From Rhizophagus irregularis (Eukaryota > Glomeromycota > Glomeromycetes > Glomerales > Glomeraceae): a stretch of DNA of 64,000 nucleotides. Below, one piece after another: positions 19,608 to 33,419 of the stretch; position 1 is the stretch's first letter; the number at the start of each line of letters is the position of its first letter. The stretch covers positions 5,146,001 through 5,210,000 of the forward strand of contig NC_089429.1 in NCBI RefSeq assembly GCF_026210795.1, in the 5' to 3' direction. The notes beneath the pieces are model-generated. The model was not told where the DNA came from. It saw nothing but the letters and a program-made list of their open reading frames with translations, and ran no database searches. Position numbers and translations under genes: made by a program.

Positions 19608-22600
19608 GAGAAAATTTATTCATCGCACGTGCGATGACATCGCTACCCCATTTTATTTATCACGTGATAAATCCAATTAAAATATAGCACGATTATTGTG
19701 TTACAATAAATATAAACAATTTTATAGCTTCGTCGATAGTTTTTTTTCTAACACTCTTTTTAAATAAAAAAAACAACCTGTTTTTTTGCTTAAAAACGCG
19801 TTAAAGTTGCTTCTTAACATTTAAAAATACTTTTATGTACTAGTAAAGTAGCTCAAAAACTTTAATTGTTCAATTATCATAAAGAAATTGGGTTACACGG
19901 CTCAAGCAGTGATTCGTGAAACATGGAAAATGATAACACTCCACAGGTTAGTCAATTGCGCACATTTTTTTTTTGTGAAATACTACTGAAATACTATTGA
20001 AAGTGCTTAAAAAAAATTAATTTGGGGTAAACGGCATATGGTATAGAGTTTTAATAGTGTTAATTTCTTAACAATTAACATCAATAGCATTATTTATTAG
20101 TTAGATAGCGTTAAATGTACATTATTTATTAGTTAGGTGACGTTAAATAGCGTTAGATATATATTAATTAACGTCACAAAGCATTATATTATTGCGCATT
20201 AATTTATTGGTATTAAATAGCATTACTTTAATGTGCTTAACAGCTAACTTATTTATTAATCTATTAAATAGCAAGAAATTGAAACTGAAGTTGAAATTCC
20301 CGTAGAAATTATTCTTGGTTCAGAATTAGAAAGTCTTGACTCTACAAATTATCCTTCATTAACACATCCTATAGAATTATCTGTTAATTCAAAATTTAGT
20401 TCGTGGGAAATTGCTGAACATTATCTAAAGGAATATGGAAGGCAAAAGGGATTTGTAGTTAATAAATACCGAGTTGAATATATTCAATTATCAAACTCAA
20501 CTGTTCAAATTCCCAGAAGAAGAACATTTGCTTGTGAATATGCTGGAAAGTACAAACCTAACTATAAGTCTAAGCAAATTGATCAACAACGTAATAAAGG
20601 GTCAAAAAAAACTGATTGTAAATGGCGGGTTCACTTGAGTAAAACTATAAATAATAATTTCATTCATGTAACGTCTATCCATCTTGAACACAACCACAAA
20701 ATACTTGCTGATAATACACAATTTGCTACAACATTCCGAAAATTTAATCAATCTATAATGAATGAAATTGAACATGCAGTTATACATGGACGTTGTGATG
20801 CATATACTATAAGAAATCTATTACAACCATTATTTCCTGACCAGCTTTTTCTTACACAAGATCTTTCAAATGCAATTCAAAAAATTAAACGTGAAAAAAA
20901 AATAGCTGGAACAGATGCTTCTCATTTGTTAAAATTTCTCCTTGAACGACAAAAAGAAGAACCTATGATGTTTGTTCAACCTTTAATAAATGCGGATAGT
21001 GATAGACTGTGTGGTATATTTTGGATGACGGAAAATCAAATTATTTTGTGGACGCGTTATTCAGATGTTATTTTACACGATAATACCTCTAGAACTAATA
21101 GATATAACTGTCCATTATCTCTATTTATACTTGTTGATAATGATGGTAAATCACGTTTAGGAGCACAAGCTTTTTTAAATGATGAAACTCAGGAAAGTTA
21201 TGAGTGGATTTTACAACAAACGCTAAATGCAACAGGAATTGAACCAAAAGTTATAATCACTGATATGGATCCTGCAATGGATGTGGCATGTCAAACTACG
21301 TACAAAAATGCGTATCACATACATTGCATTTGGCATATGACCCAAAATTTACCTAAACGTCTCAAAAATAAACTTGGTGCTGCAGATTTTAAGATATTTT
21401 TTCATGATTTTTGGAAAACTCGCAATTCACTATGTGCAGAGGTTTTTGAACAACGATTTCAAGCTTTATTAAATAACTTTCCCAGTGGCAGTGATTATTT
21501 ACATGACCCAATATATTCAACACGCCATTCATGGGCACGAGCATTTACAAACAGAATATTTACAGCTGGTATACAGTCAACACAGCGTGTGGAGTCAATA
21601 AATGCCATTATTCATAAAGTTGTTAATTCTAGCTCTACAATGGCAGAAGTAGCTGAGGCATTAGATTCTCGAATGCAAAAAGAAGAAATAAACAAGAATT
21701 TTATAGCATGGAAATACAAATCAACAATATATCATCAGCCATTTGTTGTGGAAAATTTTTTTAGTAACGTTAATAATATAGTTCAAAAATATTTTTCACC
21801 AAGAATTGTTGGGGAAATACATAAACAAATGTGCGAATCAATAATTTACAAATGTGAAAAACTAGATATTAAAGATGCATTTGAGTTTATTGAGGATCAA
21901 CTGGTGAGTAAAAAATTAAAATTATAGTAGAATGATATAATAAATGTTTAACTAGTACTATTATGTATATATTTTTAGGATCAAAATGAAATTCCCGAAA
22001 ATCAAGAAAGCCAAGGAACGTCAAATGATCAAGAAGAAACCAATAATATTGAAGATTATTACGATTTTCGCCAGACATACTTAAAATCATTGTTAAATTC
22101 AGTACCAAAAGAAATGATTAAAGAAGTATGGCGTATCATTCCATATATGGTGCCAAGTTCATATCAGCATATTATTATTCTTAACGATGGAACCCATTTA
22201 TGTACATGCTTGTTATTGGTTTCATATGGAATTATTTGTCGTCATTATTTTAAATTAATGATTGAAAATCCAAACGCATTATTCCATATAATGCTAATGC
22301 CAACAAGATGGCTTCGGATGACGCTTGGAATCACATTGACTCTATTTTTAATGAAGCTTTTATCGGAACATCATCTAAAAATTTAAAGCCAATTCATGAT
22401 GATAATATTGATCAAAGGATTTATCTTAATCCTAGGCATATTAATCACGTTCAAGAAGTAGAAATTCGTTATTATACACAAAAAAAAGTAGATTATGGTC
22501 GAATTATGGGACATTTTAAGAAAGCACTAAACTATTCATTTGATAATAACGATCAAAAAAATTTAGATGATATTATACTAGCTTACATTGCGGAAAAAGA

Positions 22601-24364
22601 AACTATTATGACTCAATTAGAAAGGGGAAATGTTCTTAAAGACAATAATACAAATAATCAATTAAAGTTGTCTGATGGTCGTACATATGATGTAGATGAT
22701 ATTGGAAATCCATTAAAACGTCAAGGAAAAGGGAGACCTGCTACTAAGCGATTAAAAGCTTGTAATGAACAAAAAAATAAGGCGAGTACGACACAAAAAT
22801 CACAAAAAGAGAATGTACTATATGAAGAAAATATTGAAAATTCAAATGGGCGTAAATGTGGTTTGTGTCATAAAATGGGTCATTATGCTCCCAAGTGTCC
22901 CAATAAGAAAAACGTATAATATTTTAACAATTAAATAAAGTAATAATTTTTACTGTGTATAAATAATAATTTTTTAGTACATGTAAGCTAATTTATTAAG
23001 AGTTGAACAATATACAAATACAATTCTGAATTTCTAATATTTAAACTAACCTATAAAGGATATAATCCCACGAAAATCCTTATCATAAAACACTATTCAT
23101 ACCCTTCGTTGATTTATAAAATAGTGTGTTGAATTTCATTTTGTTTATTTCTGTATAAGCAAGGCTGTACGTCTAATCTTTACATTATGTTAATATCTAA
23201 ATAAAAATTGGGCATTAGTTTGCGAGTTCAGAATTTCATTGCAAATGCACAACCACGACTAAAATATTCATACTTGTTTGTATAAATACCTCTTTCTATA
23301 CTCCTCTTTCAAACACTTCGGATGCAATAAAAGGTGGCTTATCTATTATATGTGGTCGCACAGATCTGTTGTGCATTTATTCCAAAATAAATCTCAAAAA
23401 TATCAAGTGTTTCCTGATGAAAAGTTTTGCCATTATCATATAAAAGAAAAGCAAAAACTAATTCTTTAAATTGAAGTATAAAAACGTATATACTTTTAAT
23501 AAAAAAAAAGAATTTGTTTGATTGCTACTTGATTAAACTAATGAATTATATAAGAAAAATGATTAAAATCCAAGTTAATTTAAGTTATTAAAATTGATGA
23601 ATAAAGAGAAATTTTACCTTCTTAAGCCACTGAAAAACACATCTAGATTCTTTAAAAGCAAAATCCATTAAAGATATTTGACAGAATTGCGTATCTTAGG
23701 AAATTCTTGCTATTTAATAGATTAATAAATAAGTTAGCTGTTGAGCACAATAAAGTAATACTATTTAACACCAATAAACTAATGCGCAATAATATAATGC
23801 TTTGTGACGTTAATTAATATACATCTAACGCTATTTAACGTCACCTAACTAATAAATAATGTACATTTAACGCTATCTAACATCACCTAACTAATAAATA
23901 ATGCTATTGACGTTAATTGTTAAGAAATTAACGCTATTAAAACTCCAAATTAATTTTTTTAAGCACTTTCAATAGTATTTCAGTAGTATTTCACAAAAAA
24001 AAAATGTGCGCAATTGACTAACCTGTGGAGTGTTATCATTTTCCATGTTTCACGAATCACTGCTTGAGCCGTGTAACCCAATTTCTTTATGATAATTGAA
24101 CAATTAAAGTTTTTGAACTACTTTACTAGTACATAAAAGTATTTTTAAATGTTAAGAAGCAACTTTAACGCGTTTTTAAGCAAAAAAACAGGTTGTTTTT
24201 TTTATTTAAAAAGAGTGTTAGAAAAAAAAACTATCGACGAAGCTATAAAATTGTTTATATTTATTGTAACACAATAATCGTGCTATATTTTAATTGGATT
24301 TATCACGTGATAAATAAAATGGGGGGTAGCGATGTCATCGCACGTGCGATGAATAAATTTTCTC
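19608..24364 (+). mobile_element. Mutator-like element (MULE) with long TIRs
   Basis: The element begins GAGAAAATTTATTCATCGCA and ends with the inverse. A perfect 9-bp duplication TTTTTATTA flanks it (19599-19607 and 24365-24373), the hallmark of Mutator elements. Inverted repeats of about 660 bp (19608-20278 and about 23706-24364) differ at few positions. The left TIR contains the promoter, the first coding exon and the intron acceptor of the transposase gene. The stretch 22920-23705 is 3' non-coding. Confidence 0.95.
19923..22919 (+). pseudogene. MULE transposase, one frameshift
   Basis: The exons are 19923-19946 (MENDNTPQ), 20272-21903 and 21979-22919, with GTTAGT/ATAG and GTGAGT/TTAG introns in phase. 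The protein has an N-terminal WRKY/FAR1-like DNA-binding region (FACEYAG ... CKWRVHLSK ... HLEHNHKI). The MULE DDE core shows LHDNTSRTNRYNCPL, VIITDMDPAMDVA, HCIWHMTQNLPKRL and QRVESINAIIH. A SWIM zinc motif (CTCL ... ICRHY) and a C-terminal CCHC knuckle (CGLCHKMGHYAPKC) follow. At about 22313-22317 the reading shifts: RWLR must be followed by DDAWNHID in another frame, as if one base of a G run were missing. Otherwise it is intact, so it is either a recently inactivated copy or carries a sequence error. Confidence 0.88.
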
Positions 24365-24618
24365 TTTTTATTATATAACTTGATATAGTTTGATTTACAG
24401 CACGTCACCACCTCGTGTCTAAAGCGTGGTTCGATCACGTGACCAAATTAACCAGTACAATTTTGATTGGTTTATTTTTGTGGCTGAAGCAAGATTATTT
24501 TAACATAAATTTTGGAAATTTTTTTAATCGAATCAATGAAAAATTACATAAAATATAGAAATTTTATTTGATTATATATCCTGGTAAAAAAATTTTTATT
24601 GATTCATTTTTCTAATTT

Positions 24619-26597
24619 TCATGCCATCTGATTATTTAAAACAGGTTCTATACAATTTTTTAATTCTCTAATAAATGTACCAGTTTGTTCTATATTACCT
24701 GTCTCTTCTACTCTCCAATACATATCACGAACTCTTTCCATTAATTCACTTACAGCTAACCGTCTGTTCTCTGTTGCTTTTTCAGCTTCAGTCATCCTAG
24801 GCACCTCCAAATCAACCAACCCACGAGAAATATATATGTCAAATCCAGCTTCATCAAACATTCGCTGAAATTTCTCCCATACATCAGATGTTAAGAGTTT
24901 TGTAACGCCATACGCATGTTCATGGAATATATGATGGCAAGGTAATAAGTACCGATGAAAAAACAAGCAATAACAATGTAAAGAGGTAAGACCTGGTGCT
25001 GATTTTCCTTTTTCCATTCATGCACAAAACTCACTAATGAGCATTTGTTAAACAGGAAACGGAAATTTGTGAATTTCTTGAAGAATATCATCATCAACAC
25101 CAACAGCTGAAATTCTTTTAACACGAAATTCATAAGCAACATGCTCTGAGTCAGAACATTTTTTCTTATCAAGTTCGACTATCTTATGACATGCACCTAT
25201 TGGAATTTTGATTAGATGTAGTTATGAAAATCATAAACAAAAATATATACCAATTAAACCATGTTGCGGGGAGGTTAGACTCTTTAATTCACTGTGATAC
25301 GACTCTAAGGCATTTGTTGAGGTCACCTGTAAAAGAAGAGGAAAATGTTGTCGTGCCCAGAGTGCCCACTGATGTATATTTTTTGTGTAATTTCTAGTGA
25401 TGTAATTTTTGATGGTCGTAATTGAGCATTCATTGATAGCTTGTTGGACAAGATCTTCACAGCCGATCTTAGTTCTTTTGTGCATAGCATGAATCATCTT
25501 TTGTCGCATTTTTTTATCATAAATTTTATTCATCCAGGTTCGCATGATATGTACTGTGCAAAAAATAACATCACAATCTTGTTCACCATTTTTAAGACCC
25601 GGAAAAGCCATCCTGATGCTATTAGATTCTATGTTACTTTGGTCAGAGAGAAAATATCTTGGGCTCCAGTGGCGTGCAAATCGTCTAACAATTTTTAAAC
25701 CTTCCGCGATGGTAACACTATCTTCCTTACTTACAAAGACAACATTCCAACACCCATAATAATCACGAATATATAAGGTGAATAAGCGGCAATCATACCT
25801 ATTAGTTTTGTGTGTGGAGTCTATAAGAGTTAACCAGCCATGTTGCTCAAGATTTTTGAGCTGTTTGGGATGCATGAAAACAAAACCATAGGTAGATAGG
25901 TGGGAGATTTCATAATACTCGACCAAATATTCTTGATTTTTTAAGAAAAAAATAGAATCCTGGATATCTAACTTTAGATCAGAATTACCAACAAGATGTG
26001 CATCAAGAGCCCACGTACTTTATACTTGATATTTGTAACTTCCTTCCGTCTCAATTCTTTTACACTTTCTCCTAAATCCAACTTTTCAGTTGCGTATTCC
26101 TTCACTGCATTAACAATTTCTGGTGGTCGATAATTCTTTATGGCTTCTTGCATAACTAAATTCTGAACAGTCTGTGAGCGCTTAAGCTTTTCACTCTCCT
26201 CCAAAGTATGTGAATGATCAGGCGAGTCTTTAAATCGTTCTATTAGTACTTTCTGTTCAGAAGCATAACGGTAAACTTTGATTTTTGCGAAACACAAGTT
26301 AGCCGATCTGATTTTTGTTACACGACGTTTTTCCTGTGAAATTTCCTCCTTTCGAGTACTTGATTTCTTAGGTTTATTAAATCGACAAATAAAAACTTCC
26401 CACAAATTACCATTAACATTATTTTTATGGCTAAAATTAGTCCATATATTTGATACAAGAGGCCACCACTCTTTATCAAATTCTTCTATTGAAAGCTCAA
26501 GTGGTTGTTCAACATTAAAAAGAAGATTACGCTTTTGATTAGGGGTTGGAGCTTCAGATACGGGTATGTTTATTATATTAGAAGCAAACGGCGTCAT
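24619..26597 (-). pseudogene. Second MULE-type transposase, degraded
   Basis: Read on the minus strand, exon 26597-25251 and exon 25196-24619 join across a GTATAT...ATAG intron. The N-terminal part is a FAR1-like region (NLWEVFICRF, then HSHTLEESEK). The core has LIDSTHKTNRYDCRLFTLY, YFLSDQSNIE, VIFCTVHIMRTW and STNALESYHSELK. A SWIM motif follows (HCYCLFF ... LPCHHIFH). Lesions are a 1-nt loss near 26006 before the DAHLVGNSDL-like codons and two in-frame stops in the last exon near 25053 and 25023 (apparent CAA to TAA and TGG to TGA). I could not find its TIRs; 24374-24618 and 26598-26804 show none. Confidence 0.82.
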
Positions 26598-26804
26598 TGA
26601 TTATTTTTAGTGGGTTAATAATAAACGAAAGTGTTTTTAAAAAAAATTTTCAAAGAAAAAAAAAACTAAAGGAAAGAAGTCTATATTAAATTTATTTCGT
26701 TAATAAATATTCGCTAGCAAATGTAATATAGGTGAGATTTTTTTTCTTAGACTTTCTGTCATTTAATAGCAAAAAACATGGAAGTCTTTAGCAACTACAT
26801 AGAG

Positions 26805-29637
26805 AGGACCCCGGATAATTATAATAAAGGTCATATGCAAAAAAAGTATATAATTTTGCGTTTTTAATGGAAAGGTCATATGAAAAAACGGGTATTTTAA
26901 GAAAATGTTACATGCCAAAATAGAGTACCACCAAATTAGGTCACAGTAAAAAAAGTATATAATTTTAGACAAAATTTTAAGGTCACATGTAATTTTTCTA
27001 ATAAAAGCGTATATTTTAGGATTATCATATGCAGTGTTACATCAATTTTCAATATAATTATATAAATAACGAGAAAAATCCATCTTTTACTTTGTGATAA
27101 ATTTACCGCAATGTAATAAATTTATCAAATTTACTTTATATTATCCATGATAAACTTACCAGGAATTCAATATGTTTTACCATTTATTACTTTTAAAATG
27201 TTAAGACACATACGCGTCTTAACTTTATCTTTTACGTTATTATATATCAATATCAACACAAAATGAATAGTAAAAATCTTGAACAACTTTTAAACATTAA
27301 TAAATTTCTCTCTACAACTCCTCCTCCTAATATTCATTCTGTTCAAGATTATGTTTCAACTATTAATATATCCGGTATCTTTTCTATTACTTTTGACACT
27401 CCTCACGAAACTCTTCCTCCATTAACAAATATTGATAATACTGCTGAAAAAATCCTCCATTTGCAATATCCACATTTAACTTCTGCAGCTGTATTTTCTA
27501 ATGGAGATTGTTTATTAAATTCTATATCTCTAATTTTTAATGCAAACCAAATGTTAGCATTACAATTTAGACTAGCTATGGTTGTAGAATTGATGAAATT
27601 TTCAAATTTTTATCTTAGTCAAAAAATTTTTGAACAAGATTATTATTTTTCCGATATAGCTTTAAATTCAGCCAAAAATTCAGATATGCCGACTACATAT
27701 AATAAAGAAAGAGAATATATTAGTGAAATTGCTTATATATCTAAGCCACATCAGTTTTGTTCAATTATCGGATTATATGGCTTAGCATCAGTAATTCAAA
27801 GACCGATAATGTCAATATATCCTCCAACTGTTTCTCAACTAATTAGTTCATTGTATAATAAATTAATTGAACCACGAATTAAAGCTTATGATGAACCTAT
27901 TATGATAATGTGGACACCATCAAGTGGAAAGTGGAATATTAATGATCCTTTACCACAAACAGATCATTTTGTTCCAATCTTCAAAAGAAATTCACCACCT
28001 TCACCTGATCAAAAATATTGATATTGAAATGCGTGATGTTCAATCTGATGAAAATGAAAATATACCTTTCAATATTCTTGAATCAGAAAAATGTATGAGT
28101 GATGGTTCTGATATAGTGGAATTTAACTCAAATGTTGATGATAATGATGGTGAATCATCATCATCATCGTATACTACTAATAATGAAAAAAATGTTAGGA
28201 AAAAGCAAACGCGAAATAGTCAAAAGCGAATAACGAAACTTGATCATATTAAAGTAAGTATCAGAATTCAAGATAATTAATCTATTCATAGTTAATTTAT
28301 GATGCTAATAATTATTCAATTTTTTTTTATTAATTAGGATAAAAGATTACAAAATCATCCGAAAGTTAATAAGATTATTACTCGCAATGAAGTTCAATGT
28401 AAATGTGGAAAGATAATCAGATTGCATCGAGCTTATAATTCAAGAAATTTAGAAAAACATAGTAAAACTAGTAACTGTTTATTAACAGAAGGAATACGTC
28501 CACTCACAAGTTATTTTGTAAATTCTACAAAATCTCACCAAATTTCATGTATTGGATTGAGAGACGAGAAGCACTTAGAATATTTACAAAGAATTGGTGG
28601 AATTATACATTATGGTGGTGCACCACGTGTTGAAGTATTGGCAAAAGAATTATTTCCAATAAAATTTGACAAAAATTTTAGTTGGAAAAGGTTGACAAAT
28701 AATGAAAAAATCAAATTAGAGAATGAGTTAGTTGCAAGGGCAAAATGGCGCAACGATTTTAATTCTAATTGTATTCGAAGTGTAAAATGTAAAATTACAA
28801 CAACAAACAAAGGAAGAATTTGTAAAAAATGTATGAAGTTAAATAGTAACAAAATTTTAATGGTATTTATTAAAATTATAAATAATGAAAATTATTAAAT
28901 TTAATTTTATATTAATTACATTACATATTATATTATTAGAATGCAATTGAACGGCCAATTCCAAAAATAGAGAATCGAAAATTTACACCAAAATTTATAA
29001 TTAAAAAAAATCCGATCTTCAAATACTTAAATGACTCTAATCTGAATGAACTTTATTATTCAGTAGATTCAAAGCAAGACTCATTTTGGCCAATATTAGC
29101 AGAAAAAGGACGGCAAGGAGTATTCAAAAATAAAAAAGTTTTTGAAGGACTTTGTAAAGTTATGCTGGAAATAGCTAATCGTGAACAAAATAATAAAGGA
29201 AATCAAAATTTGCAATATACCGAAAACTTTGCAAATTTTACAACTATTTTGGCATCATTGGGAACAAGAGGATATGAACTGTTTAAGTAAAATTTAGCTG
29301 GACGTACACTTCGTAATATTAGGTAATTGTGCTTATTTTTGCAAATATAATACAATTTTATTCTGTATTATCATCTAACAATGTTTTATTATAAGATTAC
29401 ATCATGCACAATCAGACGATGCAATTATTAATACAGAACTTTGTTATGAGAATATGGTGCGATTTAAAAAATTTGCCGATTCATTAAATTACAATGGCCC
29501 AGTTGCTGCTATGACAGATAACACTAAATTAAAAGAACGTCTTAGTTATTCAGCAACTTTAGGCTGTGTTATTGGATCAACTTTATCAACTTCAGAAACA
29601 AAAGCATCAAATTATAAAGAAATCATTGCAATTATTG
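26805..29637 (+). repeat. Left arm of a 12.4-kb inverted repeat
   Basis: From AGGACCCCGGATAATTATAA this 2833-bp segment is repeated, inverted and almost identical, at 36358-39192. Differences seen are single bases and homopolymer lengths. The outer end carries subterminal repeats of GGTCATATGCAAAAA and AAAAAGTATATAATTTT. I found no target duplication outside the arms. The arm is a 5' part of a DNA-transposon-like element. Confidence 0.93.
27263..29637 (+). pseudogene. OTU-protease/transposase-like gene, left copy, truncated
   Basis: The same gene as on the right arm, starting MNSKNLEQLLNINKF at 27263. A run of five A at about 28012-28016, against four in the right copy, shifts the frame and ends the first reading at 28021 soon after the OTU-like domain. 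The following exons (28338-28862, 28940-29322, 29396 onward) match the right copy. Shared damage includes the TAA after GYELFK at about 29288. The gene is cut at 29637 inside the codons for EIIAII by the CCCTATAAAA element, so the catalytic-looking downstream exons are absent. Confidence 0.85.
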
Positions 29638-30899
29638 CCCTATAAAAAATATATATACAGTTAGTATACTGTATTTTCGTATTTTGTGAACAGTATATTT
29701 ATAGTATTATTACCGTATAATTACAGTATTTTCACATACTGTATATATTCGGTATTCTGCACACCGTATCATATATACGGTTTGCATACAGTATATTTTT
29801 CCAGTTTCACCCGTATGTTTTATACTTGTAAACAGTAGAAAAACTGTATGTTTTATACTAATAAACAGTATATTGTTTTATATTTTATATTGCGAACAGT
29901 ATACTTTTCCAGGATAAACTGTATATTTTATACTGATAAACAGTACTTTTTCCAGTTTAAACTGCATATTTTGTACTGATAAATAGTATATATTATTCAA
30001 TTAAATCGTATATTTTATATTTGCAAACAGAATTTAAAATGCATTTATAATCAATAAAATTTTTATTAAATAATATTAAATATACAAATATATTTTTATA
30101 AATAATATAAATAAAAAACTAGTATAAAATAATATACTATTTGTAAAAAAAATAATATTAGCAAAATATAAACAAAAAAAAAGAAATTTAATTAGTAATA
30201 TTATCATTATTTTAAATATAAAAAAGGAATAATAAAAGGTTAGTAAAAAAAAAAAAAATTTAATTAGTAATATTATCATTATTTTAAATATAAAAAAGAA
30301 ATAATAAAAAGTTAGTAATATTATTAATATATTAGTTAGATATAAAAAAGTAATAAAACGATAGTAGTAATGTTAATAATATATTAAAAAAATTAAATAA
30401 AATACATAAAAGTAAAAAAAAATATAATTAATATATGTTAACATATAATATTAATATAAAAATAAAAACATAAAACGGTGTACATATAGTTGTTTAATTA
30501 ATATTGTTAAAATTCACCATTACAATTCCAGAGAGATATTAGTGAAAGTAATTGTTAATTGATATACGTGCATATCACTTTTTGTATAATTAGTAGTTTG
30601 GTACAAATATATATATTATATATTATCAAAATAAGTTTTTTATTTAATTTTTATTATTATATGTTAAAATAATTTTGGTATTCATTTTTATTGTCTTTTT
30701 TTTTCTAAAAAAAAAGAAGAGAAAAGAATATTTTTAAAAAAATAAACAAAAAATAAACAATAACGTGTTATTAATGCATGTGATCAGCGATCAGCTGAAT
30801 TTTAATTGGTTAAATGTAGAAATGCGAAAATTAAAAAGCAGAAGTATTTTTTTTAAAATTTAAATCATACAGATTGTTTTTAAAGTTTAATTAGTAATT

Positions 30900-31180
30900 T
30901 AAAAGTTCTTTTTTTTAATAAGAAAATTTGTAAAAATTTTTCTTAATACTGCTTAATTTTTAAATTAAAGCCTTAATACTAAATTAGCTAAATTAGAATT
31001 AAGAAAAATTTGTGAGAATTTTCTTTGATACTGCTTAATTTTTAAATTAAAGCTTTAATATTAAATTAGTTAAATTAGAATTAAGCAGTATTAAGAAAAA
31101 TTCGCAAGAATTTTCCTTGATACTGCTTAATTTTTAAATTAAAGCCTTAATACTACTAAATTAGTTAAATTAGAATTAAC
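30900..31180. repeat. Hairpin satellite, short block
   Basis: Three degenerate copies of the unit found at 32287-32930 (AATACTGCTTAATTTTTAAA, then TTAAAGCCTTAATACTAAA). Each has inverted GAAAAATT and AATTTTC words. Confidence 0.8.
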
Positions 31181-32286
31181 ATATGGACTGATTTATGGAA
31201 TTAAGTTTTTATATTCAAAAAACTAACTTTATTAAGAAAATGCTAATACAATTTACATGAAAATGATAGATTCACACCGCTGATATAAATAAAATTGATT
31301 TGATTATATTATTTTTTGATTTTTTTAATAATATCATTAAAATTAAAAAATTTAAATATAATTGTCATGACAAAATATTGAATAACTTAACGTGTATGTG
31401 TGCTAGACGAATGAATTTTATATTCATTAGAAAGAGGTAATCAAGAGCTATCCATAAACCAAATATCACATGAATTGGATCACAAGTTGCTGAATAATTA
31501 CGTTCAATATATTTATTTTTAACCTTTGACTTTGATCGTTAATATCTTCACATCTAGTAATTCGATTTGAATAATCTTTTTTCGTTCAGGTAGAGTAGAT
31601 TCTGGGCTTTCATATGAATATAAATATATGTGTTTAGCATACATATACGCCGAGATATTAACGATTTTGTTAATTGAATAAAACTCTGACACAAAAATTT
31701 TTAAAATTATAATTCTTACCAAAAGATGATCTTTACAGGTATTATTGGGCTCTTTTTACTTTACTTAACAAGTTTTTATTTGCCATTTCTGTTTTAAATT
31801 GAATAAATTAATAAAATCAATTTTAAAAAGTAATTAACAAGTAGAATAAAATTAGTATAGTAAAAAACAAAAAAAAACATCTCAAAAACTCTAAATCATA
31901 ACTCACATTTTTATTTTGTATATATTTTTACTAAAAAAAAGAAGGAAATAAGGTTAAAAATAAATGAAAAAAGATTTTTCTTATTAATAAAAATTATTAA
32001 TATTTGTTTTCTTACTTACTGATTAAAAAAAACCTGCTATATATGCCTATAAACTTTTCTAAGTCACCTAACAACAAAAATCTGATTGAAAAGTGATTGA
32101 AAAGTGATTGAAAAAGAAAGTAGTTGCCATTGTTATTTTTGAATAAACGTTAAAAATTTTTTTTATTTTTTGATAGATTTAGATCATCTGATTATGTAAC
32201 ACATACAATTTAAGCTTGTGAAACATAATTCTTGTTAAAATGTGCAAATCTTTATGTTTGGCTAATTTCACGAATTGGCAGATATA

Positions 32287-32930
32287 AGCAGTATTAAGAA
32301 AAATTCGCAAGAATTTTCCTTGATACTGCTTAATTTTTAAATCAAAGCCTTAATACTAAATTAGTTAAATTAAAATTAAGCACAATAAGCAGTATTAAGA
32401 AAAATTCGCAAGAATTTTCCTTGATACTGCTTAATTTTTAAATTAAAGCCTTAATACTAAATTAGTTAAATTAGAATTAAGCAGTATTAAGAAAAATTCG
32501 CAAGAATTTTCCTTGATACTGCTTAATTTTTAAATTAAAGCCTTAATACTAAATTAGTTAAATTAGAATTAAGCAGTATTAAGAAAAATTCGCAAAGAAT
32601 TTTCCTTGATACTGCTTAATTTTTAAATTAAAGCCTTAATACTAAATTAGTTAAATTAGAATTAAGCACAATAAGCAGTATTAAGAAAAATTCGCAAGAA
32701 TTTTCCTTGATACTGCTTAATTTTTAAATTAAAGCCTTAATACTAAATTAGTTAAATTAGAATTAAGCAGTATTAAGAAAAATTCGCAAGAATTTTCCTT
32801 GATACTGCTTAATTTTTAAATTAAAACCTTAATACTAAATTAATTAAATTAGAATTAAGTAGTATTAAGAAAAATTCATGAGAATTTTCCTTAATACTGC
32901 TTAATTTTTAAATTATAATTTATAAAAATG
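32287..32930. repeat. Hairpin satellite, ~92-103-bp units
   Basis: Seven copies start with GCAGTATTAAGAAAAATTCG and continue GCAAGAATTTTCCTTGATACTGC, forming a hairpin of more than 20 bp with a loop of a few bases. A linker TTAAATTAAAGCCTTAATAC follows. Two spacings contain an extra GCACAATAA. Units are nearly identical, implying recent expansion. Confidence 0.92.
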
Positions 32931-33419
32931 ATTCATAATTGAGTTTTGAATTTAGTATTATCAATCGGACTTTGAACTTAAAAATTAAACAGTATTAACA
33001 AAAATTCTTGTGAATTTTTTAATAATTGTGATTTTACATCAGTGAATTTTTGGGTAGTACATATTAGCAGATACTAGTATTGTTTGATGCTTTAAAGTGT
33101 AGAAAAACTTACTCTATCACACGTCAAATAAATAAAAAATTGGCTGATTTTAGCTATATTTGTCCGATTTGTGACTTTTTACAGCTGTATTACCAATTCT
33201 TAACCACATTTTTCAGTTTTTTCACTATACAAAAAAATTGTATATACATTATGAAATATATATTTTTATAAAAAATTATATTGTAATATTGAATTAAAAT
33301 TTAAAAAATATTTTATTAAGCAATATTAAATAAAAAACTAATCTTAAATAATTAAATTTTAAACAAAATATATTAAGAATATAAATTTACTTGTAATTTA
33401 ATGTAATACGCACAATTAT

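Noticed and set aside
24193-24378. Plus-strand 61-codon frame in the right MULE TIR
   Set aside because: Lies in the inverted repeat and ends in the flank; no conserved features.
31519-31722. Minus-strand 67-codon frame in the 5.7-kb element
   Set aside because: Simple A+T-rich interior; no domain, no splice context, and the rest of the element is non-coding.
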